Shown here piece by piece: positions 1 through 8,051 of a DNA stretch of 60,880 nt (the stretch's first letter is position 1; the number at the start of each line of letters is the position of its first letter). Source of the stretch: Rhizocola hellebori (GTDB lineage: Bacteria; Actinomycetota; Actinomycetes; Mycobacteriales; Micromonosporaceae). The notes beneath the pieces are model-generated. The model was given only the letters and a program-made list of their open reading frames with translations. It was not told where the DNA came from and did no database searches. Where the stretch lies: the NCBI RefSeq assembly GCF_016862955.1, contig NZ_BONY01000054.1:1-60880 (forward strand). Reading direction: 5' to 3'. Position numbers and translations under genes: made by a program.

Positions 1-79
1 CTTTGGGGCTTCATGATCGCGAGGGAAGACAGTGGCTCTCGAGCGGCGCTGCCCGCGCGTTGCTTCGCACGCGCCAGCA

Positions 80-475
80 TTAGAGCCCGCGGGCTCTTGC
101 CAGGCGCTCTAGATCCGCGGTCAACGCGTCGAGGCGTTGCATTCCCTGCTCGATGGCGGCGTTTGCCTGCTCACTCGGTTTCGCGTGCAGGAGCGGGCCC
201 ATGATGTCGTCGGCCCGCCTGGCGAAGTCGGCCTGAGCCTCGCTGATCGCGCTGCGCACCTCGGCCGTCAGCGCTTCAGGCGAAAGCCGCATCGCGTCGG
301 CCTCGATCTTCAGGTCCCTGAGCACCCCGGCCGCTCCGGTCTTCGCCTTTACGTAACCGTCGCGCGACGTGCCCTCTCCGACCTGTTCGGCCAACTCGCG
401 CTCCATCCGCTGGATGCGCTCGATCTGTTGGTATGCATAGTCGGCGAGGCCTTCAACGCTGTGGATTTCTGCCAT
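80..475 (-). CDS. YbaB/EbfC-family-like protein, ESX-cluster associated
   Basis: A 131-residue, charged, mostly helical protein. The first half (residues 10-35) is a coiled-coil stretch starting IERIQRMERELAEQ. The arrangement of an N-terminal helix, a short variable centre and a long C-terminal helix fits the YbaB/EbfC nucleoid-associated fold that actinobacteria often encode beside WXG100 genes; this family call is inference from size and layout. The ATG at 475 is preferred over longer in-frame starts because TATTCT lies seven bases upstream, the leaderless pattern seen elsewhere here. It is divergent from the gene at 523, and the two promoters share a 47-base gap. A coiled-coil ESX chaperone or substrate partner is the main alternative. 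Confidence 0.6.
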   Translation of the reverse strand: MAEIHSVEGLADYAYQQIERIQRMERELAEQVGEGTSRDGYVKAKTGAAGVLRDLKIEADAMRLSPEALTAEVRSAISEAQADFARRADDIMGPLLHAKPSEQANAAIEQGMQRLDALTADLERLARARGL

Positions 476-482
476 GGCGGCA

Positions 483-516
483 AGAATAGCGGTGGCTTTA
501 CCTGATTTGGCATACT
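483..516. promoter_or_regulatory. back-to-back leaderless promoters of the ESX-like cluster
   Basis: The minus-strand -10 element TATTCT lies at 483-488, seven bases before the ATG at 475. The plus-strand CATACT lies at 511-516, six bases before the GTG at 523. Neither gene has a Shine-Dalgarno sequence. Any -35 regions must overlap the opposite promoter, so the two units may compete or be co-controlled. Confidence 0.45.
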
Positions 517-522
517 CCCCTC

Positions 523-1098
523 GTGGCCACGAAGGACTTTCGCGACAGTGTCGAGCCGGCGATCCGGCCATTTCTGTCTGGAGACGAGCCCCTGCTCGCG
601 GCATCGCCCCTGGTAGCCGATCCGGGGGCAACGGAGGAGCTCGATCTGGCCGACGAGCTGAAGAACCTTCTGGACCCGACGCTTTATGTCGGGCTGGGCG
701 CCCATCCCGGCAATGCTCTTCAACACGCGACCTGGGGCCGGGGTGTCGTCGGCGGGCTCGACTCGATCGCCGGGCAGCTTTTCACGGCCGTCACCAAAGC
801 CGTCAGCCCGACCATCGGCGTGGCCCCCAGTGGCATATACCTGTTCGATATGGACACCAAGCCGCGCGGCGAAGGCTTCTTCGCCAAATGGTTCGGCGAG
901 GTTGACCGCGTCGCGAATTTGCTTCATCGGGTACCCAGAGAAAGCCTCATGGGTGCGGTGGCCACCCCGAAAGGCGTGTTGCTGCAAGGCCGGCTGCTGG
1001 CCGGATTCTCCGACGGTTCGGGCTGCGCGCTGCTGTGCGCCCCGCCGTCACTGGCACCCGCCGTGGTCGCGGCGATCGGAGCTCCCAAAAAGAGCTAA
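523..1098 (+). CDS. hypothetical protein of an ESX/WXG100-like cluster
   Basis: A 191-residue soluble protein of unknown function. No signal peptide or membrane helix is visible. The C-terminal half (residues about 130-185) alternates short hydrophobic strands and turns around VANLLHRVPRESLMGAV and GVLLQGRLLAGF, and looks like a compact alpha/beta domain. The GTG at 523 is chosen because a CATACT -10 element lies six bases before it. It is the first gene of a three-gene plus-strand unit, followed after 25 bases by a small helical WXG-like protein. Position suggests a cytoplasmic partner or chaperone for the two downstream ESX-type proteins; the sequence alone does not show this. Confidence 0.65.
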   Translation: MATKDFRDSVEPAIRPFLSGDEPLLAASPLVADPGATEELDLADELKNLLDPTLYVGLGAHPGNALQHATWGRGVVGGLDSIAGQLFTAVTKAVSPTIGVAPSGIYLFDMDTKPRGEGFFAKWFGEVDRVANLLHRVPRESLMGAVATPKGVLLQGRLLAGFSDGSGCALLCAPPSLAPAVVAAIGAPKKS

Positions 1099-1123
1099 TA
1101 CCTGCACAGGTAAAGGGGAGGGC

Positions 1124-1429
1124 ATGACCGAGATAAAGGTCTACTTGGACGCGATGACCAAGTACGCCGACGCTATGGACAAGTTGGGAGAAGACTTCGG
1201 CGCGACCAAACAACGGCTCTATGACGCCGATGTGACCGAGGACAGCTTCGGCATGCTCTCCGAGTCCCGAGAGGCGGCCAAGATTTACGAACAGCGCACC
1301 ACCGACGGGCTCGACGTGCTCAAGGCCGGCGAGGAAACCTGCGCCGGGCTGGCCGATGCCTTCCGCCAGCTTCGCACCAACTACGAAGGCACCGATCAAG
1401 ACCTCGCCACCCGAATCGGAGGCAACTGA
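1124..1429 (+). CDS. WXG100-like small helical protein (SFG variant)
   Basis: At 101 residues this matches the size of WXG100 (EsxA/EsxB) type VII secretion substrates. It is almost entirely helical with a break at residues 40-43, where SFG replaces the usual W-x-G turn. The N-terminal helix has heptad spacing (YLDAMTKYADAMDKLGEDF) and the second helix runs from about 46 to 90. The ATG at 1124 follows an AAGGGGAGGGC ribosome-binding site. Its stop shares one base with the start of the next gene (TGATG), so the two are translationally coupled and may form the usual helical heterodimer. No C-terminal YxxxD/E secretion signal is obvious. Confidence 0.6.
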   Translation: MTEIKVYLDAMTKYADAMDKLGEDFGATKQRLYDADVTEDSFGMLSESREAAKIYEQRTTDGLDVLKAGEETCAGLADAFRQLRTNYEGTDQDLATRIGGN

Positions 1430-2220
1430 TGGTAAGAGCCCCGAGCGGATCGGCGCGCATTGAGGAATGGCTCGGCCCGGCCGGTGCCGCTTACGGCATC
1501 ATCAAGCCGATCGTCGACTTCCTCGCCCACCCGATCGACGCGGTCACCGGCGACCCGGACCAGTTGCGGTCCAAGGCGGAAGCTTGGCGTAAAGCCGCGG
1601 ACGACTTGGAAAAGTACGCGACGCGGGAGCTTGAGGCGCGCGGCAACCTGCTCGCCCACTGGGAAGGCACGGCCGCCGCCAGCTTCAACACCGAGATGGA
1701 CGCGCTCAACCAGTCCTTTCACGACATCTCCGAGCACTACATCGGCACCGCTGAACTGCTGGAAGGATCCGCCGACGGCGCGCAGCAGGCCCAGGATCTG
1801 GTCGAGACCATCGTCCGCGAGCTCATCGCTTGGCTCATCGTCACCATCATCGTGGCCCTCGCCTCGTCCTGGATCACGCTGGGCGCCTCCCTCGCCGCCG
1901 GCTCGGCTGCCGGCGCCATAGAAGCCGGCGTGGCCGGCACCCGCGCCGCCGCCGTCGGCCTCAAGCTGGCTCGGCTGCTGCGCCAGGTCGCCGTCTTCCT
2001 CAAGAAGATGAGCGACTTCGCCAAGATGTACAAGCTCACCCAGATCCACAAGGTCGGCGTCGCCCAGTGGACGGCCGCCCGCTTCGCCACCGGCACGGGC
2101 TACCAGCTCATCGCCACCAACTGGGTCATCAAGAAAGCCATCGTCCAGCCCACCCTCGGCGGTCCGATCGACAAGGTCACCGGCGCGGACAAGAGCTGGG
2201 ACCTCCCCCAAATCCTTTAA
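1429..2220 (+). CDS. WXG-motif protein with C-terminal membrane segment
   Basis: A 263-residue protein with an N-terminal WXG100-like helical hairpin. The WEG turn is at residues 78-80, flanked by amphipathic helices at about 43-75 and 84-125. A strongly hydrophobic region follows at about 131-165, then a basic C-terminal third rich in Lys and aromatic residues (KKMSDFAKMYKLTQIHK). WXG100 domains fused to a membrane or effector segment are known among type VII secretion effectors; toxicity is not shown here. The start overlaps the stop of the preceding SFG protein by one base, so the pair is likely co-translated. A GC-rich hairpin at 2240-2262 ends the unit. Confidence 0.65.
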   Translation: MVRAPSGSARIEEWLGPAGAAYGIIKPIVDFLAHPIDAVTGDPDQLRSKAEAWRKAADDLEKYATRELEARGNLLAHWEGTAAASFNTEMDALNQSFHDISEHYIGTAELLEGSADGAQQAQDLVETIVRELIAWLIVTIIVALASSWITLGASLAAGSAAGAIEAGVAGTRAAAVGLKLARLLRQVAVFLKKMSDFAKMYKLTQIHKVGVAQWTAARFATGTGYQLIATNWVIKKAIVQPTLGGPIDKVTGADKSWDLPQIL

Positions 2221-2239
2221 TACCAACGCTTTCGTTCAG

Positions 2240-2266
2240 GGCCGGCGCGATTCGCGCCGGCCTTTG
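2240..2266 (+). terminator. rho-independent terminator after the WXG unit
   Basis: A 10-bp GC-only stem (arms 2240-2249 and 2253-2262) with an ATT loop, followed by TTTG. It lies between two convergent genes and can serve the plus-strand unit. Confidence 0.7.
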
Positions 2267-2267
2267 T

Positions 2268-2975
2268 TCATACCGCGCTGGGGCGGGCCGGGTCGAAGAT
2301 CTCACTCACCGAGATCGCGTCGAACGCGTCGAGCAAGGCGTCGGTCCCGCGGGCCACCTTGAGATCGATCTCGGCACGATGCAGTGGCACCAACGCGAGA
2401 AGCGAGATCTCCTTGCCGGACTCGGTGACTATGGTGTTGGCTTCGGGCTCGCAGCGGACCATAGGCGCGACAAGCACACCGGCGAAGGGTGTTTTGGAGG
2501 CGAAGGGCTCGGCCGGGTCGCCGTTGGGAACAGAGTGCCACTCCCCGATCCACGTGTTGTACTCGTGCGGAAGGCGCGCCACCATTTTGAGCCACCTGAT
2601 CGGCCAGTAGGCGTTCTCGTCCTCGAACGCGTCGGCATTCAACGGCCAGGTCTCGGGCAAGCAGAGCATCAGCTCGGCGAACGGGGAAACCTCTGCCGCC
2701 GCAGGCACATTCATCGGTCGATCGCTCATTCCCGACGTGACGAGCACAAAGTAGGGCCGCTGCGGGGTGGGCTCGACCACGTGGACATCAATATGAACGA
2801 GATCCGAGACAATCTCATGCCACACAAAGGCGATAGGCCCGAAATAGCGCTCGATGTGGGCCTCAATCGCCCGTGCCGTCTCCTCGTCCCCGTCTACTGC
2901 AGGCTCCCAGGAGGTCTCCCGCGCCGCATGACGAAGAACTTGTGAGCCTGCCGCGTTCTCACCGGTGGTTTCCAT
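2268..2975 (-). CDS. suppressor-of-fused (SUFU) domain protein
   Basis: A 235-residue cytoplasmic protein. Residues about 30-200 carry the features I associate with bacterial SUFU domain proteins (PF05076): an early helix followed by HIDVHVVEPTPQRPYFVLVTSGMSDRPM, then ELMLCLPETWPL and WPIRWLKMVARLPHEY. Bacterial members occur in immunity and polymorphic-toxin settings, but many have no assigned role. The longer reading frame is rejected because its N-terminus is low-complexity Arg/Pro. The ATG at 2975 has TAAGCT seven bases upstream and no Shine-Dalgarno sequence. Being next to an ESX-like cluster, an immunity or accessory role is possible but unproven. Confidence 0.75.
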   Translation of the reverse strand: METTGENAAGSQVLRHAARETSWEPAVDGDEETARAIEAHIERYFGPIAFVWHEIVSDLVHIDVHVVEPTPQRPYFVLVTSGMSDRPMNVPAAAEVSPFAELMLCLPETWPLNADAFEDENAYWPIRWLKMVARLPHEYNTWIGEWHSVPNGDPAEPFASKTPFAGVLVAPMVRCEPEANTIVTESGKEISLLALVPLHRAEIDLKVARGTDALLDAFDAISVSEIFDPARPSAV

Positions 2976-2997
2976 GCGCAGGAGCTTAGATCCTGCG

Positions 2998-3432
2998 TCA
3001 CACCGGCGCCGATCGATCCGGCCAGTATCCGGCGCACATCGTCTCGAGCTGGTGATAGGCGTCGCTCGTGGTGATGGTTGTCGCCGCGAAAATGGCGGGC
3101 CCCGTGCTCGAAACCGAGGCGTCCTTGGCGGCTTTGACAAAGACAGCAGCGTATTCCTCACCTGGCTGCTTCAGCTCCGAGTTTCGCCCGGTAATGCTCT
3201 TGAACTTAGCCGCGTCCTGCTCGGCTCTGGCCACCGGGTTGATGGTTCCCCGCGACGTGATGGCCTTCACGAACTCCTGCAACGCCTCCTGGTTGGCTGC
3301 GTCGAGGGCCACACACGTGTCCTTGCGCGACACCGGATCGGCCGGGTCACTCTGCGTCGCACCAAACACCAGCACCGCGGCCACCAACGTCACCAACGTC
3401 GCCAGCACCACCCGCACCCGCGTTGTCCCCAT
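2998..3432 (-). CDS. secreted or membrane-anchored hypothetical protein
   Basis: A 144-residue protein with one N-terminal hydrophobic segment at residues 8-27 (VVLATLVTLVAAVLVFGA), probably a signal peptide or anchor, followed by a mixed helical domain of about 115 residues with two Cys (near CVALDAAN and MCAGYW) that could form a disulfide outside the cell. The ATG at 3432 has a GAGGGG ribosome-binding site; a start eight codons upstream has none. No family is recognised. It is followed by the SUFU gene on the same strand, which has its own promoter-like element. Confidence 0.6.
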   Translation of the reverse strand: MGTTRVRVVLATLVTLVAAVLVFGATQSDPADPVSRKDTCVALDAANQEALQEFVKAITSRGTINPVARAEQDAAKFKSITGRNSELKQPGEEYAAVFVKAAKDASVSSTGPAIFAATTITTSDAYHQLETMCAGYWPDRSAPV

Positions 3433-3492
3433 CAGCACCCCTCGGCATAGATGCATTGACGATAAGCGCTCGGCGTCAACTCCGCGGCCCCG

Positions 3493-4425
3493 TCAAGTCA
3501 GCTGCTGGTGGCGGCGTGGGGCGATGCCGCGGACTCGTTTGAAGGCCGCGCTGAGGGCGAAAGAGCTTCCGTAGCCGACCTTTCGAGCCACCGAGCCGAC
3601 GGTGGCTGACGGCTCACGCAGCAGGTCCGCCGCCAGCGCCAGGCGCCAGCCGGCCAGATACGACATGGGTGGCTCACCGACCAGATCGGTGAACCGGCGC
3701 GCGAGCGTGGCTCTTGAGACTCCGGCCTGCTCGGCGAGCTTGGCGACGGTCCATGGCTGGGCGGGCGCCTCGTGCAGCAGGCGAAGGGCTCTTGCGACGA
3801 TGGGGTCGCTTTGCGCTTGGTACCAGGCTGGGCCGTGCCTCGTGGACTGCGCGAACCAGCGCCGGAGCACGGTGATGAGCAACAGGTCCAGAAGGCGATC
3901 CAGCACCACCTCCTGACCCGGCTCGTCTTTGACGATTTCGTCATCGAGCAGGGCGATGAGCGGGGAGTCCACGGCTTCCCGCGGCACCACCAGCATGGGC
4001 GGCAGCGCGGCCAGGAGACGCTGGCTTGTCGCGGCGGGCATTTGATAGGTACCCACCAAAAAAATCGTTGAACCATAGCGATTGTTGCCCCACGAGCGGA
4101 CGCCCAGCATCATCGCGTCGTGCAAGTCTTCTCCGGCGGGGGTGGTGCAGCGCTGTCCCGGGTGGATGACCGCTTGCGGTGCGGTGGCGGGATCTCCGGC
4201 GAACGTGTAGGGATCGGGGCCGCGCATGATGGCGACATCGCCCGGCGCGACTGCGACCGGCTCCCCGTCCATCGGCACGACCCAGGCCGTGCCCTGCACG
4301 GCGGCCACCGCCGACAGCGGCGCACGATCCTCGATGCGCACCGACCACGGCGGTTCAAACAGCGCACGAAGCAGGAACGCGCCATGGGCGCGGGGGCCAT
4401 CGAGGAGACTCGCGAGGGCATCCAC
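3493..4425 (-). CDS. AraC-family regulator with N-terminal cupin
   Basis: A 310-residue regulator. Residues about 1-190 form a cupin-type sensor (WVVPMDGEPVAVAPGDVAIMRGPDPY) and residues about 215-310 a two-helix-turn-helix AraC DNA-binding domain, with WTVAKLAEQAGVSRATLARR and a second motif near VGSVARKVGYGSSFALSAAF. Full length for the Cupin_6/AraC subfamily, whose members often control a neighbouring redox or stress gene. The GTG at 4425 is supported by TACCCT six bases upstream. It is divergent from the DUF1772 membrane protein at 4517, a common pairing, so it probably controls that gene and itself. Confidence 0.88.
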   Translation of the reverse strand: MDALASLLDGPRAHGAFLLRALFEPPWSVRIEDRAPLSAVAAVQGTAWVVPMDGEPVAVAPGDVAIMRGPDPYTFAGDPATAPQAVIHPGQRCTTPAGEDLHDAMMLGVRSWGNNRYGSTIFLVGTYQMPAATSQRLLAALPPMLVVPREAVDSPLIALLDDEIVKDEPGQEVVLDRLLDLLLITVLRRWFAQSTRHGPAWYQAQSDPIVARALRLLHEAPAQPWTVAKLAEQAGVSRATLARRFTDLVGEPPMSYLAGWRLALAADLLREPSATVGSVARKVGYGSSFALSAAFKRVRGIAPRRHQQLT

Positions 4426-4516
4426 GTCTTCAGGGTAGACGCTCGCTTATGCAATTAAGATCCTGAGCCATGGACCGTCTCAATGCGGCGGCGGTTTACT
4501 GGGCGCGGAGGTGCAC

Positions 4517-5020
4517 ATGTTCGAGCTGTTTCGCGGCGGAGCGCTGATCCTGGCGGTGCTTGCCACCGGCATCATGGCCGGTATCTTCATGCTCTACTCG
4601 CACACGGTAATGCCCGGCCTGGGGCGCACGGACGACAAGACCTTCGTCGCCGGCTTCCAGGCGATGGACCGAGCCATCCTCAACCCTTTGTTCCTCAGTA
4701 CTTTCGTCGGTGCTTTGGTATTCACCGGCCTGGCGGCCGCGCTCAGCTTCGGCTCCGCCTCGCGCTCGATGCTGCCGTGGCTCGTCGTCGCCTTCCTGCT
4801 CTACCTGGCGATTGTCATCATCACGGGCCGCATCAACGTTCCACTCAACGACGCCCTCAAGGCCGCCGGCGATCCAAACACGATCGATGTCACCGCCGCG
4901 CGCGAACATTTCAACGAAGCACTCTGGATCCGCTGGAATCATGTGCGTTCGGTGGCATGCTTCCTGGCCTTCGCCTGCCTCACCTGGGCGACGGTCCTCT
5001 ACGGCCGCATCACTGCGTAG
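4517..5020 (+). CDS. DUF1772 (anthrone-oxygenase-like) membrane protein
   Basis: A 167-residue integral membrane protein with four predicted helices (about 8-28, 58-80, 86-106 and 145-163). The region from INVPLNDALKAAG to WIRWNHVRSVACFLAF is typical of DUF1772, a family that includes anthrone oxygenases and many proteins of unknown role. The ATG at 4517 follows GGAGG with a five-base spacer; an in-frame GTG at 4511 lies inside that site. Divergent from an AraC-type regulator that is its likely controller. Substrate unknown. Confidence 0.78.
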   Translation: MFELFRGGALILAVLATGIMAGIFMLYSHTVMPGLGRTDDKTFVAGFQAMDRAILNPLFLSTFVGALVFTGLAAALSFGSASRSMLPWLVVAFLLYLAIVIITGRINVPLNDALKAAGDPNTIDVTAAREHFNEALWIRWNHVRSVACFLAFACLTWATVLYGRITA

Positions 5021-5031
5021 ACTCTCGCGTC

Positions 5032-5502
5032 ATGGGGTGGAACACATCGGCACTGTTCGCTCGCGGCGAAGACGTTTTGGCTCTGTTACCCGTTCCGGTA
5101 ACACCGACCGGTGCGACCGCGACCGCAGACGAGGCCACGAGCGGTCTGGCCGAGGAAGTGGTCTACGTGTCCAGAGCCGAAGAGTGGCAACAACTCTGGG
5201 ACCCGAGCGTGATACACCTAGCCGACGCGGATACTGGCCAGAATTCGCTGAGTGTCTTCTTCTTCGGCGTCTCCAGCAGCTACGGCTTCATCCTGGTCGA
5301 GGACGGAGAGGTGGTCAGGCGCCTCATCTACGTTGATGGCGAGCCTTCCATCGACGAAGGTGAGCCGCTGCCGATCGAGGCGGAGATTCCTCACCCGAGC
5401 TGGGGGCCGGACGAGGACTGGGTGTGGGCCATCATCAAAGACGTCACCGGCATTACCTACGACGAAGACCGCATCTTCGAGGTCTACGCCTGTCAAGACT
5501 GA
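5032..5502 (+). CDS. hypothetical acidic protein
   Basis: A 156-residue soluble, acidic protein with no recognised domain. It contains aromatic-rich strands (SSYGFILVEDGEVVRRLIYVDGEP) and an acidic C-terminal region with WGPDEDWVWAIIKDVTG; this resembles small immunity or SMI1-like/DUF6461-type proteins in composition, but I cannot assign a family. The ATG at 5032 has TAGACT at 5018-5023, eight bases upstream, with no Shine-Dalgarno sequence, so it is probably made from its own leaderless transcript although only 11 bases follow the DUF1772 gene. A strong terminator follows. Confidence 0.65.
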   Translation: MGWNTSALFARGEDVLALLPVPVTPTGATATADEATSGLAEEVVYVSRAEEWQQLWDPSVIHLADADTGQNSLSVFFFGVSSSYGFILVEDGEVVRRLIYVDGEPSIDEGEPLPIEAEIPHPSWGPDEDWVWAIIKDVTGITYDEDRIFEVYACQD

Positions 5503-5507
5503 ACAAG

Positions 5508-5551
5508 CGAACCGCCGCGCCGGTCGCGATCGTGACCAGCGCGGCGGTTCG
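5508..5551. terminator. strong hairpin between convergent genes
   Basis: A perfect 13-bp stem (5508-5520 with 5539-5551) with a secondary GGTC/GACC stem in its loop. It lies between the convergent genes ending at 5502 and 5622, so it can act for both strands. There is no clear U-run. Confidence 0.65.
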
Positions 5552-5621
5552 AGCCAGAACGGGCCGAGGGGACCAGCGAGCGAGACCACCCGGCCGCTAC
5601 AGCACCGTTCCTGCTTCCTCA

Positions 5622-6104
5622 TCAAGCAGCAGTCTTCGCAGTGACTGTCCATTTGGTGCCGAACTTCATTCCCTGGCACCGGTTGTCGGCGTCTGTCGAC
5701 AGTTCAATCGCGTTGGCGACGACCACCTTCAGCGAAGCATTGGGATCCACCGGGTAAATGGTTTTGGTGCCGGTCAGCTTCAGCATGGACTTGCAGTAGG
5801 CGACGTCTGTCACCCCGGTAATGTCCTCGTCCGCAAGCAACATGGGCGAAATCTCGGTGACAGCAATCGCCACGTCGTTGGCCTTGTTGTCGATGGTCAG
5901 CGTGACGGATGTCTTCTGATTGGGGAAAAGCGTCGTGTCCCCGGCGACACCGGTGAGAGTCAGCTGCTTGAACGTGTCAGTTCCGCCCATCACCTTCTCC
6001 ACGGTTGCCTGCTGGGTGAAGGCCGCCAAGGCGATGCCGGTCACACCGACCACGATGGCGATTGAGAGGCCGGCCACGATGCCACGGAGCTTGCTGCGGT
6101 TCAT
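5622..6104 (-). CDS. secreted beta-rich hypothetical protein
   Basis: A 160-residue exported protein. Residues 1-28 form a signal sequence (two basic residues, hydrophobic GIVAGLSIAIVVGVTGIALA, then AAF). The mature part is beta-rich with alternating TLTIDNKANDVAIAVTEI-type strands and two Cys (in YCKSM and NRCQG), suggesting a disulfide-linked Ig-like sandwich. The signal region and the strand pattern weakly recall SipW-dependent CalY/TasA-type surface proteins; no dedicated peptidase is nearby. The ATG at 6104 has GAGGAGAAATC upstream. The next upstream minus-strand frame (6209-6724) may encode a related partner. Confidence 0.7.
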   Translation of the reverse strand: MNRSKLRGIVAGLSIAIVVGVTGIALAAFTQQATVEKVMGGTDTFKQLTLTGVAGDTTLFPNQKTSVTLTIDNKANDVAIAVTEISPMLLADEDITGVTDVAYCKSMLKLTGTKTIYPVDPNASLKVVVANAIELSTDADNRCQGMKFGTKWTVTAKTAA

Positions 6105-6208
6105 GATTTCTCCTCGGATGAGAGTGACTGTTTGTTTCCTCGCGGGGGTGCGAGAAAGTGAACACACCGGGCGTGATCCGGTTGGCGGACGCAAGCTCCG
6201 CAATGTCC

Positions 6209-6724
6209 TCACGAAGCGGGCAGCGCCAAAGTCGGCGTATAGCTCGGCTCCGCCGTCGGCGCGGCGTTGCTCCCATGTCGAGGGTGGTTGTTTGAGTAAG
6301 CGATCGGCTCGGTGCCGGGCTGGAAAGGTGTTGGCGCGTATGTACATCTCTGCGTCACCTGCCTGGTGCAGAGATGGACATGCTCGCGAAGAGCGGTCGT
6401 GCTTGGGAGAGCTTGGAGATGATCTAGCGGCTGTGGGTCGGTGGCACAGTCGTTGGGGGTGGCCATGCACGGGGGTGGCGTTGCCGCCGGGGAGGGCGAG
6501 GGGCTCGACGCTGTGGGCGTGAGGTTGAGCTCGCTGCGCGCAGATTCTGGCTGCGCTGTGGTGGCGGCGGCCGGGATTGACACGGAAAGTCCACCGACCT
6601 CGACCGCTGTCGTCAGGGTCCAGGCACCGTAGGCCGCGCGGGCGAGGCCTAGGACGTGGATCGCCACCGTCAAAGCGATGACGACGCCGGCTGCGGGAAG
6701 CCTTGGCGATAGGAATTGTGACAA
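6209..6724 (-). CDS. possible secreted protein interrupted by a palindromic repeat
   Basis: A frame of up to 171 residues beginning with TTG at 6724 behind GGAAGG. Residues 10-32 are hydrophobic, like an anchor or signal, followed by WTLTTAVEVGGLSVSIP, which resembles the start of the neighbouring secreted beta protein, then a Ser/Pro-rich linker. From about residue 105 the sequence is low-information and is partly encoded by the palindromic repeat at 6342-6379. Either a short real gene has been extended by repeat insertion, or this is a decayed copy. Expression is uncertain. Confidence 0.35.
   Translation of the reverse strand: MSQFLSPRLPAAGVVIALTVAIHVLGLARAAYGAWTLTTAVEVGGLSVSIPAAATTAQPESARSELNLTPTASSPSPSPAATPPPCMATPNDCATDPQPLDHLQALPSTTALREHVHLCTRQVTQRCTYAPTPFQPGTEPIAYSNNHPRHGSNAAPTAEPSYTPTLALPAS
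6342..6379. repeat. degenerate copy of the 15-bp-arm palindromic repeat
   Basis: The arms GTACATCTCTGC (6342-6353) and GCAGAGATGGAC (6368-6379) pair with one mismatch around a 14-base loop. Arm sequence and loop length match the three copies at 52.2-52.5 kb, so this is a diverged member of the same family, about 46 kb away. Confidence 0.65.
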
Positions 6725-6996
6725 CTTACTGACCTTCCATGCGATGGCGGTCGGTTACGGGATAAATCTCCCGTTACTCGCGACCGGTGCAATCGTTACA
6801 GATCAGCCGCCATGGCTGCACATGGAAAACAGGTGATTATCGGGCGCTAACCGGCGAATCAGGCCGTCATGCAGCCGAACCCAATCGTGGCCCCGGAACA
6901 GAGCCAGACTCACGAAAGCGGCCCCCTCGGGGCCGGGTGATCGTCACGGATCATCGCGGCGTGGGCGGCCGGAGGGCAGGGCGGGTGCGAAGCAAA
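6725..6996. other. non-coding interval
   Basis: About 270 bases between the possible gene starting at 6724 and the terminator of the hem operon. No convincing ORF or RNA gene is seen. The part near 6725-6790 probably holds the promoter for the leftward gene; a GATC-containing short inverted motif (GATCGTCACGGATCATCG) is at about 6939-6956. Confidence 0.4.
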
Positions 6997-7022
6997 CAGC
7001 GCGCCGCGGGAGCGGCGCGCTG
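6997..7022 (-). terminator. terminator of the rex-hemACDB operon
   Basis: A perfect 11-bp GC-rich stem (6997-7007 and 7012-7022) with a four-base loop. On the minus strand it is followed by TTTGCTT. It lies 28 bases beyond the hemB stop, so it is the natural end of the heme operon. Confidence 0.75.
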
Positions 7023-7049
7023 GGCGTGAAGCGGTGTGTGGAGCGGGGT

Positions 7050-8030
7050 TTAGAGCGAGCGCAGGGCGCGGGCGGCGTCGACGGCCCAGTAGGTGAGGAT
7101 GACTTGGGCGCCTGCGCGCTTGATGGAGTGCAGGGTTTCGAGCATGACGCGGTCACGGTCGAGCCAGCCGTTGGCCGCCGCAGCCTCTACCATCGCGTAT
7201 TCGCCGCTGACCTGGTAGGCCGCGACCGGCACGTCGACCGCGTCGCGGACGGCGGAAATGACGTCCAGGTAAGGCAATGCGGGCTTGACCATCACGATGT
7301 CGGCGCCCTCGGCGACGTCGAGGCGGACCTCGCGAAGCGACTCGCGTAGGTTTGCCGGGTCCTGCTGGTAGGTGCGGCGATCGCCCTCCAATGTGGACTC
7401 CACCGCCTCGCGGAACGGGCCGAAGAACGCGGAGGCATATTTGACCGCGTAGGCCAGGATGGTGACGTCGGTGTGGCCAGCTTTGTCCAAAGTGGAGCGG
7501 ACGTGGCCGACCTGGCCGTCCATCATGCCGGAAGGGCCGACAATGTGAACCCCGGCGGCAGCCTGGGCCACGGCCATGTGGCCGTAGGCTTCCAGCGTGG
7601 CGTCGTTGTCGACGGTGCCGTCGGCGGCGAGCACGCCGCAGTGGCCGTGCGAGGTGAACTCGTCCAGACACAGATCGCTCATCACGAGCATGTCAGAGCC
7701 GACTTCGGAAATGACATCGCGGATGGCGACATTGAGAATGCCGCCCGGATCCGTTCCGCCACTTCCATTTGGGTCCTTTTTTGTGGGTACCCCGAAAAGC
7801 ATGATCCCGCCCACGCCGACCTGAACCGCTTCCGCGGCGGCCTTGCGCAGAGACTCGCGGGAGTGCTGAACCACCCCGGGCAGGGATGCGACCGCCCGAG
7901 GCTCGGTGAGCCCCTCTTTGACGAACATCGGCAGCACCAGCTCGGCCGGATGCAGCCGAGTCTCGGTGACCATAGCGCGCATGGCCGCGCTGGTGCGTAG
8001 ACGACGCGGCCGTTCACTCGGGAAAGGCAT
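7050..8030 (-). CDS. hemB: porphobilinogen synthase (delta-aminolevulinic acid dehydratase)
   Basis: A 326-residue cytoplasmic enzyme, full length, that condenses two 5-aminolevulinate molecules to porphobilinogen. The two active-site lysines are in [15 protein letters not shown] and [11 protein letters not shown]. The metal-site segment reads [14 protein letters not shown]: the first and last Cys of the zinc triad are kept but the middle one is Asp, a mixed type I believe is common in actinobacteria. Allosteric-site residues ([11 protein letters not shown]) are also present. Last gene of the rex-hemA-hemC-hemD-hemB unit, 21 bases after hemD, followed by a terminator. Confidence 0.96.
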   Translation of the reverse strand: MPFPSERPRRLRTSAAMRAMVTETRLHPAELVLPMFVKEGLTEPRAVASLPGVVQHSRESLRKAAAEAVQVGVGGIMLFGVPTKKDPNGSGGTDPGGILNVAIRDVISEVGSDMLVMSDLCLDEFTSHGHCGVLAADGTVDNDATLEAYGHMAVAQAAAGVHIVGPSGMMDGQVGHVRSTLDKAGHTDVTILAYAVKYASAFFGPFREAVESTLEGDRRTYQQDPANLRESLREVRLDVAEGADIVMVKPALPYLDVISAVRDAVDVPVAAYQVSGEYAMVEAAAANGWLDRDRVMLETLHSIKRAGAQVILTYWAVDAARALRSL

Positions 8031-8051
8031 GACGCCTCCTAAGTTGAGTTG

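Noticed and set aside
3602-4071. Plus-strand ORFs opposite the AraC regulator
   Set aside because: No ribosome-binding sites and no domains; the opposite frame is a complete AraC protein.
5539-5551. GCGGCGGTTCGA resembling a tRNA T-arm
   Set aside because: It is one arm of the terminator hairpin; no acceptor, D or anticodon arms can be drawn.
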